From: JAEUMD01 sp937950105
GTDB taxonomy: Bacteria > Pseudomonadota > Alphaproteobacteria > Rhizobiales > Hyphomicrobiaceae
Assembly (NCBI GenBank): GCA_036821845.1
Contig: DAISIT010000003.1
Location: 36,617 to 100,616 of the forward strand
Direction of reading: 5' to 3'
Length of the DNA stretch: 64,000 nucleotides
Made by a program: the position numbers and the translations under genes
In this document: positions 1 through 8,912 of the stretch, in pieces
How positions within the stretch are numbered: the first letter of the stretch is position 1
How the letters are laid out: the number at the start of each line of letters is the position of its first letter
The notes under the pieces: model-generated
Seen by the model: only the letters and a program-made list of their open reading frames with translations
The model's database searches: none
Told to the model about the DNA's origin: nothing

Positions 1-565
1 CGTCTCCGTGGCGATCGGTAACGGATTCCTGATCGAGACGGGGCGACGCTTTGCCTTGCTGTATCTCGCCATGCTGCCCGGCATCGCGCTCGGCATCGTG
101 CTGCTCGGGGCAGTGCAGACGCGTGTGGCAGTGCTGGTCCTCGGCGCCACCATCGTCGCCTATGCGCTGTTTGCCCTGGCGCGGCCGACGCTGGCGATTT
201 CGGGCCGGGCGGCGCGGGTGCTGCAGATGCCGGTCGGGCTGCTCAACGGCGTGCTGACGGGGCTGACCGGTTCGCAGGTGATGCCGCTGGTTCCCTACGT
301 GATGGCACTCGGTCTCGAACCGGCGCGGCTGGTACAGGCGATCAACCTCGGCGTGCTGATCGCCTCGATGGTACTGGCCGCGGCGCTTGTGGTGAACGGC
401 ATGGCGAGTGACGCCACCATGTTCGCGTCGATGTTGGCGGTGCTGCCGGCGCTCGCCGGTGTCGCGATCGGTCAGCGGCTGCGCCCGCTCATTCCGGCGG
501 AACATTTCCGCACTGTGGTGCTTCTGGTACTGCTGGTCTCGGGAGCGGGCATGCTGCTGCGGTGA
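1..565 (+). CDS. TauE/SafE-family membrane permease, 5' end missing
   Basis: The reading frame is already open at the left edge, so only about the last 187 residues are present. They are almost entirely hydrophobic, with five or six membrane segments and a central glycine-rich turn (GLLNGVLTGLTGSQ), the pattern of the second half of TauE/SafE (DUF81) permeases. Members move sulfite, sulfonates or other small organic anions across the inner membrane; the substrate cannot be told here. A GTG at position 8 is in frame but lies inside the permease fold and is not the true start. The next gene begins 63 bp downstream on the same strand. Family call fairly safe, substrate unknown. Confidence 0.8.
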   Translation, partial: VSVAIGNGFLIETGRRFALLYLAMLPGIALGIVLLGAVQTRVAVLVLGATIVAYALFALARPTLAISGRAARVLQMPVGLLNGVLTGLTGSQVMPLVPYVMALGLEPARLVQAINLGVLIASMVLAAALVVNGMASDATMFASMLAVLPALAGVAIGQRLRPLIPAEHFRTVVLLVLLVSGAGMLLR

Positions 566-628
566 GGCCAGCGCGCGCACTACCCCGGACGCGTCCACGT
601 CCGCAGTCGCGTTAGGCACGGAGCACCG

Positions 629-1750
629 GTGTCGGACCTGCTGTCGTTCACCAATCGGGGCATCTATTGCCCGCCGGCGGATGTGTACATCGACCCGTGG
701 CGGCCGGTGGCGCGCGCGCTCATCACGCACGGGCATTCGGACCACGCGCGCTATGGAAACGCGCACTATCTGGCGACCCATGCCGCTGCTCCTGTCATCC
801 GCCATCGCCTGGGCGACATCGACATCGAGGGCGTCGGTTACGGTGAGCGCATCGATATCGGCGGCGTCACGATCTCATTCCACCCGGCCGGCCACATCCC
901 GGGTTCGGCGCAGATTCGCCTCGAATGGAAGGGCGAGGTCGCGGTCGTATCGGGCGACTACAAGACCGAGGTCGATGGCCTGTCGGAGCCGTTCGAGCCG
1001 GTGCGGTGCAATGCGTTCGTCACCGAGTGCACATTCGGACTGCCGGTCTTCAAGTGGCGGCCGCAAGCCGAAATCATCGCCGACATCGAGCACTGGTGGC
1101 GGACGTGCCGCGACGAAGGACGCGTCGCGGTGATCGGTGCCTATGCCCTCGGCAAGGCGCAGCGCATCATCGCCAACATCGACGCGGGTATAGGACCGAT
1201 CCTGACGCATGGCGCCGTCGAGGCGACCAACGCAGTGCTCCGCGCACAGGGCCTTGCGCTGCCGCCGACGCGGCAGGTGACGAGCGCCATGAGCCGGGCT
1301 GACTTCGCCGGTGCGCTCGTCGTCGCGCCTCCGTCGGCACTCGCCGGGCGCTGGCTCGCGAAGTTCGGTGACGTATCGACGGCGTTCGCGTCCGGCTGGA
1401 TGGCCCTGCGCGGCATCCGCCGCCGCCGCGGCGTCGATCGGGGCTTCGTCGTGTCCGATCATGTCGACTGGCCGGCGCTGAATGCGGCGATCGCCGCCAC
1501 CGGGGCCGAGCGCATCTACGTCACGCACGGTTACACGTCGTCGTTCTGCCGTCATCTCGCCGAGCGAGGCTACGACGCGCACGTCGTCACGACGGAGTTC
1601 GAGGGCGAGCAGGCAGATCCCGTAGCGGACGAGGTTTCCGGTCGTACGGCTGCGGCCGAGAGGCAGGCCGACGCAGATGCGGAGACCGAGGCTCGGGCCG
1701 AGCCTGGCGCGGGCGATGCGCGTGCGGGCGATCCCGCTGCCGAGGTGTGA
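629..1750 (+). CDS. Ligase-associated DNA exonuclease (metallo-beta-lactamase fold)
   Basis: A 373-residue cytoplasmic protein starting with GTG. The metal-binding HGHSDH motif lies at residues 34-39, followed by the AGHIPGSAQ and SGDYK segments of beta-CASP/SNM1-like nucleases. Proteins of this type found beside bacterial ATP-dependent ligases are called ligase-associated exonucleases and are inferred to trim DNA ends before sealing. The ligase gene follows after only 4 bp, which supports that role and a shared transcript. The last 35 or so residues are an Ala/Glu/Asp-rich tail outside the fold. The helicase and phosphoesterase partners usual in the full four-gene cluster are not between here and the ligase. 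Confidence 0.9.
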   Translation: MSDLLSFTNRGIYCPPADVYIDPWRPVARALITHGHSDHARYGNAHYLATHAAAPVIRHRLGDIDIEGVGYGERIDIGGVTISFHPAGHIPGSAQIRLEWKGEVAVVSGDYKTEVDGLSEPFEPVRCNAFVTECTFGLPVFKWRPQAEIIADIEHWWRTCRDEGRVAVIGAYALGKAQRIIANIDAGIGPILTHGAVEATNAVLRAQGLALPPTRQVTSAMSRADFAGALVVAPPSALAGRWLAKFGDVSTAFASGWMALRGIRRRRGVDRGFVVSDHVDWPALNAAIAATGAERIYVTHGYTSSFCRHLAERGYDAHVVTTEFEGEQADPVADEVSGRTAAAERQADADAETEARAEPGAGDARAGDPAAEV

Positions 1751-1754
1751 CGCG

Positions 1755-3356
1755 ATGCGCCGCTTCACCGAGCTGTTCCACGAGCTGGATCGCACCACGC
1801 GTATCAACGCCAAGGTCGCAGCGCTCGCGCGTTACTTCGCCGATGTGGACGACGCGAGCCGCATCTGGGCCATTGCGCTGCTGTCGGGCCGTACGCCGCG
1901 CCGCGCGGTCACGGCGACGCAGCTGCGGACGTGGGCGGCAGAAGAGGTGGGCATCCCGCTCTGGCTGTTCGAGGATGCCTACGCGGTGGTCGGCGATCTC
2001 GCCGAGACGATTGCGCTGGTGCTGCCCTCGGTCGGAGCATCGAGCGCGCACGATCTCGCATGGTGGATGGCCGAGATCCGCGGCCTCGACGGGCTCGACG
2101 AGGCCGGGCGGCGTGCCCGCATCGTCGCCGCGTGGCGCGAACTGCCGCCCGACCAGCGCTTCATTTTCAACAAGCTCATCACCGGCGGCTTTCGCATCGG
2201 CGTGTCGCAGAAGCTCGTCACGCGCGCGCTCGCCGTCGCCACGGGTATCGACGAGCCGCTGCTCGCGCAGCGCCTGATGGGAAACTGGACGCCGCTCGAT
2301 ACGAGCTACGAAGCGCTCATCGCGGCCAGCGAAAGCGAGGCGCGCTCGACGCCCTATCCGTTTCTTCTGGCCTACGCGCTGGAAGGTGATCCGGCCTCAC
2401 TCGGCGCCGAGAGCGATTGGCTCGCCGAATACAAGTGGGACGGTATCCGCGCGCAGCTGGTCGTGCGGGGCGGGCGTCCGTTCATCTGGTCGCGCGGTGA
2501 GGAACTCGTCACCGACCGCTTCCCCGAGATCGCGCAGCTTGGCGATTTCCTCGAAGAGGGCACCGTGGTCGATGGCGAGATCCTGCCGTGGCGCGACGGC
2601 GCGCCGCTGCCATTCCAGGCGCTGCAGACACGCATCGGCCGCAAGACCGTCAGCCGCAAGCAACTCGCCGACACGCCGGTGCGGCTCGTCGCCTACGATC
2701 TGCTCGAGCAGCGCGGCGACGATCTGCGCGAAGTCGCGTTCGCCGGGAGGCGCCAGCAGCTCGAAGAGCTGGCCGCAGCATTGCCGCGCGATGTCGGGCT
2801 CGACGTGTCGCCGCTGATCGATTTCGCATCGTGGGACGCGCTTGCCGAGGCGCGTGCAGGCGCCGTAGCGCGCGGGGCGGAGGGCGTCATGATCAAGCGC
2901 CGCGACAGCCTTTACCGCGGCGGCCGGCGCAAGGGTGACTGGTGGAAATGGAAGGTCGAGCCGCTGAGCGTCGATGCCGTGCTGGTCTACGCACAGGCCG
3001 GGCACGGGCGGCGCGCCAACCTCTACACCGACTTCACGTTCGCCGTGCGCGGCGACGACGGCGAACTGGTGCCGTTCGCGAAGGCCTACTCGGGGCTGAC
3101 CGACCAGGAACTCGCACGCGTCACGAGCTGGGTGCGCCGGAACACCATCGAACGCTTCGGACCGGTGCGTCGCGTGACACCTGAACTCGTGTTCGAAATC
3201 GCGTTCGAGGGCATCCAGGCGAGCACGCGGCACAAGTCCGGCATCGCCGTGCGCTTTCCCCGCATCGTGCGCTGGCGTCACGACAAGCCCGCCGCGGAGG
3301 TCGACACCCTCGCCGATCTGCGTGCGCTGCTTTCCGCGCGCTCGGCGGCTGCGTGA
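1755..3356 (+). CDS. ATP-dependent DNA ligase of the exonuclease-linked type
   Basis: A 533-residue ligase that seals nicks using ATP. The adenylation motif EYKWDGIR puts the catalytic lysine at residue 227, preceded by an all-helical DNA-binding domain (about 1-200) and followed by the nucleotidyltransferase motifs and an OB-fold (DWWKWKVEPL onward). The ATG at 1755 is chosen because MRRFTELFHELD is the usual N-terminus of this family and lies 4 bp after the exonuclease stop; the frame stays open 78 bp further upstream, within the exonuclease gene. Length fits the family. It is a repair ligase; the essential NAD-dependent LigA should be elsewhere. Confidence 0.93.
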   Translation: MRRFTELFHELDRTTRINAKVAALARYFADVDDASRIWAIALLSGRTPRRAVTATQLRTWAAEEVGIPLWLFEDAYAVVGDLAETIALVLPSVGASSAHDLAWWMAEIRGLDGLDEAGRRARIVAAWRELPPDQRFIFNKLITGGFRIGVSQKLVTRALAVATGIDEPLLAQRLMGNWTPLDTSYEALIAASESEARSTPYPFLLAYALEGDPASLGAESDWLAEYKWDGIRAQLVVRGGRPFIWSRGEELVTDRFPEIAQLGDFLEEGTVVDGEILPWRDGAPLPFQALQTRIGRKTVSRKQLADTPVRLVAYDLLEQRGDDLREVAFAGRRQQLEELAAALPRDVGLDVSPLIDFASWDALAEARAGAVARGAEGVMIKRRDSLYRGGRRKGDWWKWKVEPLSVDAVLVYAQAGHGRRANLYTDFTFAVRGDDGELVPFAKAYSGLTDQELARVTSWVRRNTIERFGPVRRVTPELVFEIAFEGIQASTRHKSGIAVRFPRIVRWRHDKPAAEVDTLADLRALLSARSAAA

Positions 3357-3360
3357 TGCG

Positions 3361-5787
3361 TCACGCCGCCGCCACGTTGGCGACCGCCGGCATGTCCGGC
3401 TTCGACGGGGAGGTGGCGATGGCGGCGTCGCGGGCGGCATCGCGATCACGCATCCAGGCGAGGATCTGCTCCATGGGCCTGGGCGGGCTGAACAGATAAC
3501 CCTGGACCTCGGTGCAGCCCATCGCCTCGAGCGTCTCGAACTGCGGCTCCGTCTCGACACCTTCGGCAACCGTGGTCATGTGCAGGCTTTCGGCCAGCGT
3601 CGCGATCGCCTTGATGATCGCCTTGGCGTTTTCGATCTGGCCGATCGAGCGTACGAACGACTGGTCGATCTTGATGCAATCGATCGGATACGACTGCAGG
3701 TAGCTGAGCGACGAATAGCCGGTGCCGAAGTCGTCCATCGAGATCATCACACCGAGCTTGCGCAATTCGTCGAGCTGGGCGAGCGTCGTCGCGTCCTTCT
3801 TCATCAGCAACGACTCCGTGATCTCGATCTCCAGCAGGGCCGCCGGAAGGCCGGACCCGGCAAGCGCACGGCGCACCGTGGCGGCAACGTCGGAATCGCG
3901 GAACTCGATGGCCGAGACGTTGACGGCGATCTTGTAGCCGGGGGCCTTCGCGGCGATCTCGCGGCAGGCTTGCGCGATCACCCACGCGCCGATGTCGACG
4001 ATGAGGCCGGTCTGCTCGGCGACCGGAATGAACTTGAGCGGCGGGATCAGCCCCTTGTCGGGATGGCGCCAGCGGATCAGCGCTTCGAAGCCCGTTACGC
4101 TGCGAGTCGCGATGTCGAGGATCGGCTGGTAGTGCAGCTCGAGCTGGTTCTTCGCGATCGCCTCGCGCAGGCCGGTCTCGACGATGCGCCGCTCGCGCGC
4201 TTCCTCGTTCATGCGCTCTTCGAAAATGCGGAATGTGCCGCCGCCGGCATTCTTGGCTTCGTAGAGCGCGAGGTCGGCGGAGCGCATCAACTGGTCTTCG
4301 TCGGCAAAGCGCTCGCAGGCCACGACGACACCGACGCTGGCGCCGGTCTGCAGCCGCACGCCCTCGATGTCGAACGGCTTCATGAGTTCGGTGCTGAGGA
4401 GGTCGCCGAACCAGGCGGCATCGTCGGTGCTCTGGCCGAGATGGATCACGGCGAACTCGTCGCCGGCCAGACGGGCGACGAAGTCACCGCTGGAGACGTG
4501 CACACGCAGGCGGTCGGCGACGGCGGCGAGCAGGGCGTCGCCGATCGGATGGCCGTGCGTGTCGTTGATCGACTTGAAGTCGTCGAGATCGACCAGATGC
4601 ACCGAGAAGGTGCCGCCGTTGCGGCGTTCGGCGAGCTGGCGTGCGAGGCTGGCGGAAAACTCCATGCGGTTCGGCAGGCTGGTGAGGCTGTCGTATCGGG
4701 CGAGATAATGCAGGCGCCGCTCGTAGCCGCGCCGGCGCACGAGGCTGGCGGCCATGGCGAGCAGCACCACCAGCGTCAGCACGCCGCCGCCGATGACGTA
4801 GGTCTGGCGATTGCGCAGCCATGCGGCGTATTGCGGCGCGTCGCTGCGGGTGATGACCACCTCGAGCGGCAGCTCGGACGAGCGGCGCGTAGCGGTCGCC
4901 ACCGGTGCGCCGTCGATCATGTCGACGGCGACATGCACGCCGGATTCGAGAGCCTCGTGACTGCTTGCCGCCCGCGACGCCAGCGGCTTGCCGAGCCGGT
5001 CGTGATAGATGCCGGCACCCGCACGAACGATGCCGTCGGTGCCGGCCAGTGCCAGCCCGCCCGAGGCGCCGAGTTCGAGCGAGGAGTAGAAGCGCGTCAG
5101 GAACTCGGGATCGAGCGAGACGACGACGACACCGGCGAAGCGGCTGTTCTCGGCGAGCAGCGGTCGCGTGAACTGCACCGACCACTTGTTGGAGGCACGC
5201 CCGAGCAGCGGCTTCGAGATGAACAACTGGTCTGTCCGGGCCTCGGCATGGACCTTGAAATGCTCGCGGTCGCTGAGGTCGACGGGGGGATCGGGGTAGA
5301 GCATCTTCGAGCTCGTCACCATCATGCCCTTGGGGTCGATGACGGCGATCTGCACGGTACGCTTGTTGAAGGTGAACTCCTCCTGCACGAGCTGCGGCCA
5401 GTCGGCCATGTAGCCGGTACGTTCCCACGACGAGCGCAGATACTTGAGAATGCGATCGAGATCGTGGGCGGTCCGGTCGGTGCTCTGCTCGAAGACCAGC
5501 GCCAGATTGACGGCTTCGTGCGTCAGCGATTGCAGCATCGCGCGGCGGTCGGTGTTGATCTGCAGCGTGATGGCCAACCAGATCGTGGCGATGAGCGCCG
5601 AGCCGAACCCGATGACCGGCAATCTCCACCAGCGCGACCCGCGCGCGAGAGATCCCTGCCACCAGCGCGACCCGCGCGCCAGAGATCCCTGAAGGTGACT
5701 GAGAAGTCTCAACGCACATACTCCCGAGGCGACGGACCGAGGACCGGCGGCGCTGCGGCGCGGCCGGTGTGAACTCTCGTGCGTCAT
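3361..5787 (-). CDS. Cache-GGDEF-EAL cyclic-di-GMP signalling protein
   Basis: An 808-residue membrane receptor. A membrane segment near residues 55-75, a periplasmic double-Cache-like sensor (about 76-325) and a second membrane segment (about 328-350) precede a GGDEF domain and a C-terminal EAL domain. The GGDEF signature reads AGDEF, a variant often tolerated. The EAL domain keeps EALIRW and the DDFGTGYSS loop, so phosphodiesterase activity is likely; net direction of c-di-GMP turnover cannot be read from sequence. Near the N-terminus the peptide QGSLARGSRWW occurs twice, from a 33-bp tandem duplication. The start is uncertain because no good ribosome-binding site precedes 5787. It converges on the ligase gene with a 4-bp gap. 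Confidence 0.9.
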   Translation of the reverse strand: MTHESSHRPRRSAAGPRSVASGVCALRLLSHLQGSLARGSRWWQGSLARGSRWWRLPVIGFGSALIATIWLAITLQINTDRRAMLQSLTHEAVNLALVFEQSTDRTAHDLDRILKYLRSSWERTGYMADWPQLVQEEFTFNKRTVQIAVIDPKGMMVTSSKMLYPDPPVDLSDREHFKVHAEARTDQLFISKPLLGRASNKWSVQFTRPLLAENSRFAGVVVVSLDPEFLTRFYSSLELGASGGLALAGTDGIVRAGAGIYHDRLGKPLASRAASSHEALESGVHVAVDMIDGAPVATATRRSSELPLEVVITRSDAPQYAAWLRNRQTYVIGGGVLTLVVLLAMAASLVRRRGYERRLHYLARYDSLTSLPNRMEFSASLARQLAERRNGGTFSVHLVDLDDFKSINDTHGHPIGDALLAAVADRLRVHVSSGDFVARLAGDEFAVIHLGQSTDDAAWFGDLLSTELMKPFDIEGVRLQTGASVGVVVACERFADEDQLMRSADLALYEAKNAGGGTFRIFEERMNEEARERRIVETGLREAIAKNQLELHYQPILDIATRSVTGFEALIRWRHPDKGLIPPLKFIPVAEQTGLIVDIGAWVIAQACREIAAKAPGYKIAVNVSAIEFRDSDVAATVRRALAGSGLPAALLEIEITESLLMKKDATTLAQLDELRKLGVMISMDDFGTGYSSLSYLQSYPIDCIKIDQSFVRSIGQIENAKAIIKAIATLAESLHMTTVAEGVETEPQFETLEAMGCTEVQGYLFSPPRPMEQILAWMRDRDAARDAAIATSPSKPDMPAVANVAAA
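5626..5691. repeat. 33-bp tandem duplication inside the GGDEF/EAL gene
   Basis: Two adjacent 33-bp copies (5626-5658 and 5659-5691) differ at one base. Being 11 codons, the duplication keeps the frame and repeats QGSLARGSRWW just before the first membrane segment. It may be a slippage product, or it may lie upstream of the true start and be untranslated. Confidence 0.9.
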
Positions 5788-5993
5788 GCTCGGAGGGGAA
5801 CCGTGCAGGGTTCGTCCGGGCCTTCATGGCCCTGTCGCCCGGCGCTGGCGCCGTGCGGTTTCCGCGAAAGGTCTGCCGACTTTGTCACAACCTCTTTGCG
5901 AAAGCGTAAGGGCAAACTCTAAAGGTTTAGGCGGAGCCTTAGCGGGATCGATGGACTTGCGTGCGATGCTCGGTTCTTGTCTGGAGGACCCGC

Positions 5994-6206
5994 ATGCGCA
6001 CGGTGAGACATCGCGAGACGACGAAATCCATGCCGGAGGTCGACGCGCCGGCCATGGGGCTGCTGGCCGGAGCCGCGGTGATCGCCGCGGCGGTCACAGC
6101 GCTGGCGGCGCAGATGCTAATCGCCGCCGCCGATGGCGACCGCGTGTCGCGCGAGGCGCCGCCGACGGCTGACGTGATGCGGCGCACGCTGCCGTGGGGG
6201 CTCTGA
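5994..6206 (+). CDS. Small single-pass membrane protein of unknown function
   Basis: A 70-residue protein I do not recognise. The ATG at 5994 is preceded by GGAGG six bases upstream, a convincing ribosome-binding site. A polar, charged N-terminus (about 20 residues) is followed by one hydrophobic alanine-rich helix (about residues 22-45) and a short charged tail. It stands between the divergently read GGDEF/EAL gene and the convergent MlaC-like gene, 17 bp from the latter's stop. No function can be offered; the strong ribosome site and the membrane helix are the grounds for calling it a gene. Confidence 0.55.
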   Translation: MRTVRHRETTKSMPEVDAPAMGLLAGAAVIAAAVTALAAQMLIAAADGDRVSREAPPTADVMRRTLPWGL

Positions 6207-6223
6207 CGGCTACGCGGCGTTAC

Positions 6224-6853
6224 TCAGCGGTTGAGCGCGATCACCAGGGCGCGCGGGTTGCCGCCGTTCTCGTTGATGTACTTCTCGAACAGATCCTTGA
6301 GGAACGGGCTCATCCAGAAGCCGAGCACCTCGGCGTCGCGGATCTTCCATGTCGTGCCACGGCGCACCAGCCACCAGCGCACGTCGTAGCTCGTGCCGCT
6401 GGTCAGCGTGACCTTGGTGTCGACGTAGACGCCGGTCTTGGTTTCCTCGGTCTGTCCGGTCACGACGGCGCTGGCGAGCGGATACTTCGGCGCTTCCTTG
6501 GCGGCGTAGCGCGCGATGAAGTTGACCATGCCGGTGAAGTAGGTCGGGCGTTCGGCCTGCGGCAGGCTGCGGGCGTGCGACCCGAGCGAGTAGAGTCCGA
6601 TGGACGGCACGTCGGCATGACTGCGCACGGCGGTCGCGAACGACACCTGCGAACCTGACCGTGCCGCCGTCATGAGTTCCTTGGCGACGCGCTGCATGTA
6701 GCGCGCGGGTGGTTCGGACGCCGCTGCACTTGTCGCGGCGGCGACCGGGAGCAGGGCTGTCAGCAATGCGACGGCTGCCAGCCAGAAGCGATGCGACAGG
6801 CGGGCCGCCGGGCGCGGCATCTGCGGTTCGGCGAAGGTCTGGACGTCGGACAT
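6224..6853 (-). CDS. MlaC/Ttg2D-family periplasmic phospholipid-binding protein
   Basis: A 209-residue exported protein with a long N-terminal signal region (hydrophobic core about residues 22-45, cleavage near AAASE). The mature part has the Ttg2/MlaC pattern: helical repeats, then a strand-rich half with VDTKVTL and VRWWLVRRGTTWKIRDAEVLG, a family hallmark, ending in a helix. MlaC shuttles phospholipids between the outer membrane and the MlaFEDB ABC transporter. No mlaFED or mlaA gene is beside it, so this is a stand-alone copy and its partner is unproven. Residues 1-18 are polar and the start could be internal. Confidence 0.82.
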   Translation of the reverse strand: MSDVQTFAEPQMPRPAARLSHRFWLAAVALLTALLPVAAATSAAASEPPARYMQRVAKELMTAARSGSQVSFATAVRSHADVPSIGLYSLGSHARSLPQAERPTYFTGMVNFIARYAAKEAPKYPLASAVVTGQTEETKTGVYVDTKVTLTSGTSYDVRWWLVRRGTTWKIRDAEVLGFWMSPFLKDLFEKYINENGGNPRALVIALNR

Positions 6854-7011
6854 ACTACTCGTGCTCCGCTGCGCGCTGGCGTGATCTTCTGACAGCTTGT
6901 CGGTTGCGTCGGCCCCGGACGATCGGCAGTTCTGGAAGGCTCGATGCCAAGTCGCTCAAAAACTGGGCCAGATCAGGGCGCGGCGCAAGCCGGAGCCTGA
7001 TCCCCGTCGTG

Positions 7012-7674
7012 TCAGGCGGCCCTGAGTTGCTGCAGGGCCTCGGCGGCCGGGACCGGCTGTCGACCGGAAGGGGCCGGCTTCACAATCGCCGCCGACAGAC
7101 CGTAAAGCAGGCGGGGCGAGGCCTCGGCGACGCCGAGTCGCGAGGCGACGGCCTCCACATCGCCCTTCGAGATGCGATCGGCGATCATCAGCATGACGTG
7201 GTGGTGCGGGTCCGGGTGCACCAGAATGAGCTCGTGCCGGGTCACCGAAAGGGTGGTGCGGATGTGGTGAGCCAGTCCGGTGAAGCCCGAAATCGGCTCG
7301 CTCCAGGTCGTCTCACCGGCCAGGGTGCGGTCCGTGACGGTGATCCGCCCGGCTTCGATACGGACACTGCGGCTGCGCCCGATGCGGCTCAGGACGCGCG
7401 CCAGCGGCCAGCCGAGAAGCGTTCCGGCCATCAACGCGGCGGCGAGAACCTTCAGCGCCGCGGCGGGACGTTCGGCGATGAGGTCGAGGCCGCTCGGCGC
7501 GGCGGCGACATGGCTGGCGAGCAGGATGAACGGCACCAGCGCCAGGACGGCGACGGCGATCAGCAGGGCCATCACGATCGCCGGCCGCAGTCGCGATGTG
7601 GTCTGCTCCAGGCGGCAGGGCAGGGCGGCATCGGCGACGTTCGGCGTCACGGCTTCGAATACGGTGGCATTCAT
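7012..7674 (-). CDS. Hypothetical two-helix membrane protein with PH-like C-terminal domain
   Basis: A 220-residue protein with two membrane segments (about residues 30-55 and 68-92) followed by a soluble domain beginning SRSVRIEAGRITVTDRTLAG. That strand-rich pattern resembles bacterial PH-like or DUF2244-type domains, but the match is only by eye. A His-rich stretch (HPDPHHHVML) lies in the soluble part. The ATG at 7674 is chosen because GGAAAA lies upstream and the protein then opens with a short hydrophilic leader; the frame stays open to 7728. It is transcribed away from the ArsR-methyltransferase gene. Function unknown. Confidence 0.6.
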   Translation of the reverse strand: MNATVFEAVTPNVADAALPCRLEQTTSRLRPAIVMALLIAVAVLALVPFILLASHVAAAPSGLDLIAERPAAALKVLAAALMAGTLLGWPLARVLSRIGRSRSVRIEAGRITVTDRTLAGETTWSEPISGFTGLAHHIRTTLSVTRHELILVHPDPHHHVMLMIADRISKGDVEAVASRLGVAEASPRLLYGLSAAIVKPAPSGRQPVPAAEALQQLRAA

Positions 7675-7834
7675 GCGGGATTTTCCACGGAGTGGGCCCC
7701 GGAGCGAGGCCGCGGAGCAGGCGAACAATTCGACCGAGGCTACAGCGTCATGCTTTAGCGACTGTAAACGGGCGTTTCGAAGCGAAACGGGTCACTTTTT
7801 CCACACGCTGCGACTAGACCGGCAGTCGCCGCTC

Positions 7835-7862
7835 TTGACACATAAACATATGTTTATATGTT
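7835..7862 (+). promoter_or_regulatory. Promoter with 16-bp palindromic operator in the spacer, upstream of the metF-metH cluster
   Basis: TTGACA at 7835-7840 and TATGTT at 7857-7862 are spaced 16 bp. The spacer contains the perfect palindrome ATAAACATATGTTTAT (7842-7857), AT-rich within GC-rich DNA. A protein bound there would block RNA polymerase. The gene 25 bp downstream encodes an ArsR-type DNA-binding protein, so autoregulation is the simplest reading. An AAGGAG ribosome site sits at 7871-7876. Confidence 0.75.
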
Positions 7863-7886
7863 CGGCGGGAAAGGAGCCGCCCGAGG

Positions 7887-8912
7887 ATGTCTTTGGACTT
7901 CACCAGTCGTGATCTGGTTGCCGCGCTGAAAGCTGCGGCGGAACCGACGCGCCTGCGTGTACTTCGGCTGCTGGCGGGCGGCGAATTGAACGTCAAGGAT
8001 CTGACCGAGGTTCTGGGGCAGAGTCAGCCGCGCCTCAGCCGGCACCTCAAGCTGCTCGCCGAGGCCGGGCTGGTCGAGCGGGTGCGCGAAGGCAGCTGGG
8101 TCTATTTCCACGTGCCGGAGAGCAGCCGTGGCGGCCGTCTGGCGCGCCTCATCCTCGACGGCCTCGACGCTGGCGACAGCGTCGTCAGCCGCGATCTCGA
8201 GCGGGCCGCAGTGCTGAAGCAGAAGCGCGAGGCGGCGGCACAGGATTACTTCAAGCGCCACGCGGCGGACTGGGACCGCATTCGCGCGCTGCATGTTCCG
8301 GAAGCGGCCGTCGAGGCAGCGATGCGCGACATGGCGGGCGAGGGGCCGTTTCGCCTGCTGGTCGATCTCGGCACCGGCACCGGCCGTATTCTCGAGCTGT
8401 TCGCGGATCGCTACGCGCAGGCGATCGGCTTCGACATGAGCCACGCCATGCTGTCCTACGCGCGTTCGAACCTGTCACGCGCGGGGCTCGATCGGGCGCA
8501 GGTGCGTCACGGGGATCTCTACAACCTCACGCTCTCCGGCGGCAGTGCCGATGCCGTTATCATGCATCAGGTGCTGCATTATCTCGCCGATCCGCCGCGC
8601 GCCATCGCTGAAGCCGCGCGCGTGCTGGCGCCGGGCGGCAAACTCCTGATCGTCGATTTCGCGCCGCACGAGCACGAGTTCCTGCGCGAGGCGCATGCGC
8701 ACGAGCGTCTGGGTTTCTCCGACACGCAGGTCGAGGAATGGATGCGCGCGGCGGGGCTCGAGCCCGCGGGGGTGCGAACCCTAGCACCCGACATCGCACC
8801 CGCGCGCGAGGGCGCGCTCACCGTGACCCTGTGGCTGGCGGCGCGCCCGGGTGCCCGCACGCCGACACCGAACCGCACATCAAGCAAACGCAAGCTCGAA
8901 GAGGCCCGCTGA
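7887..8912 (+). CDS. ArsR-family regulator fused to a SAM-dependent methyltransferase
   Basis: A 341-residue fusion. Residues 1-100 form a winged helix of ArsR/SmtB type (LRVLRLLAGGELNVKDLTE, then LSRHLKLLAEAGLVERVREG). Residues from about 130 form a class I methyltransferase with the SAM-binding motif DLGTGTGRILELF near residue 160. No ArsR metal-site cysteines are visible. The stop overlaps the metF start (TGATG), so the two are translationally coupled. Relatives next to methionine-cycle genes are thought to sense SAM or S-adenosylhomocysteine, like SahR-type ArsR proteins; that is inference here. The methyltransferase fold may act as the sensor rather than as an enzyme. Confidence 0.9.
   Translation: MSLDFTSRDLVAALKAAAEPTRLRVLRLLAGGELNVKDLTEVLGQSQPRLSRHLKLLAEAGLVERVREGSWVYFHVPESSRGGRLARLILDGLDAGDSVVSRDLERAAVLKQKREAAAQDYFKRHAADWDRIRALHVPEAAVEAAMRDMAGEGPFRLLVDLGTGTGRILELFADRYAQAIGFDMSHAMLSYARSNLSRAGLDRAQVRHGDLYNLTLSGGSADAVIMHQVLHYLADPPRAIAEAARVLAPGGKLLIVDFAPHEHEFLREAHAHERLGFSDTQVEEWMRAAGLEPAGVRTLAPDIAPAREGALTVTLWLAARPGARTPTPNRTSSKRKLEEAR

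Noticed and set aside
3322..5772. Long plus-strand frame across the GGDEF/EAL gene
   Set aside because: It is the antisense of a well-recognised minus-strand gene and lacks family motifs.
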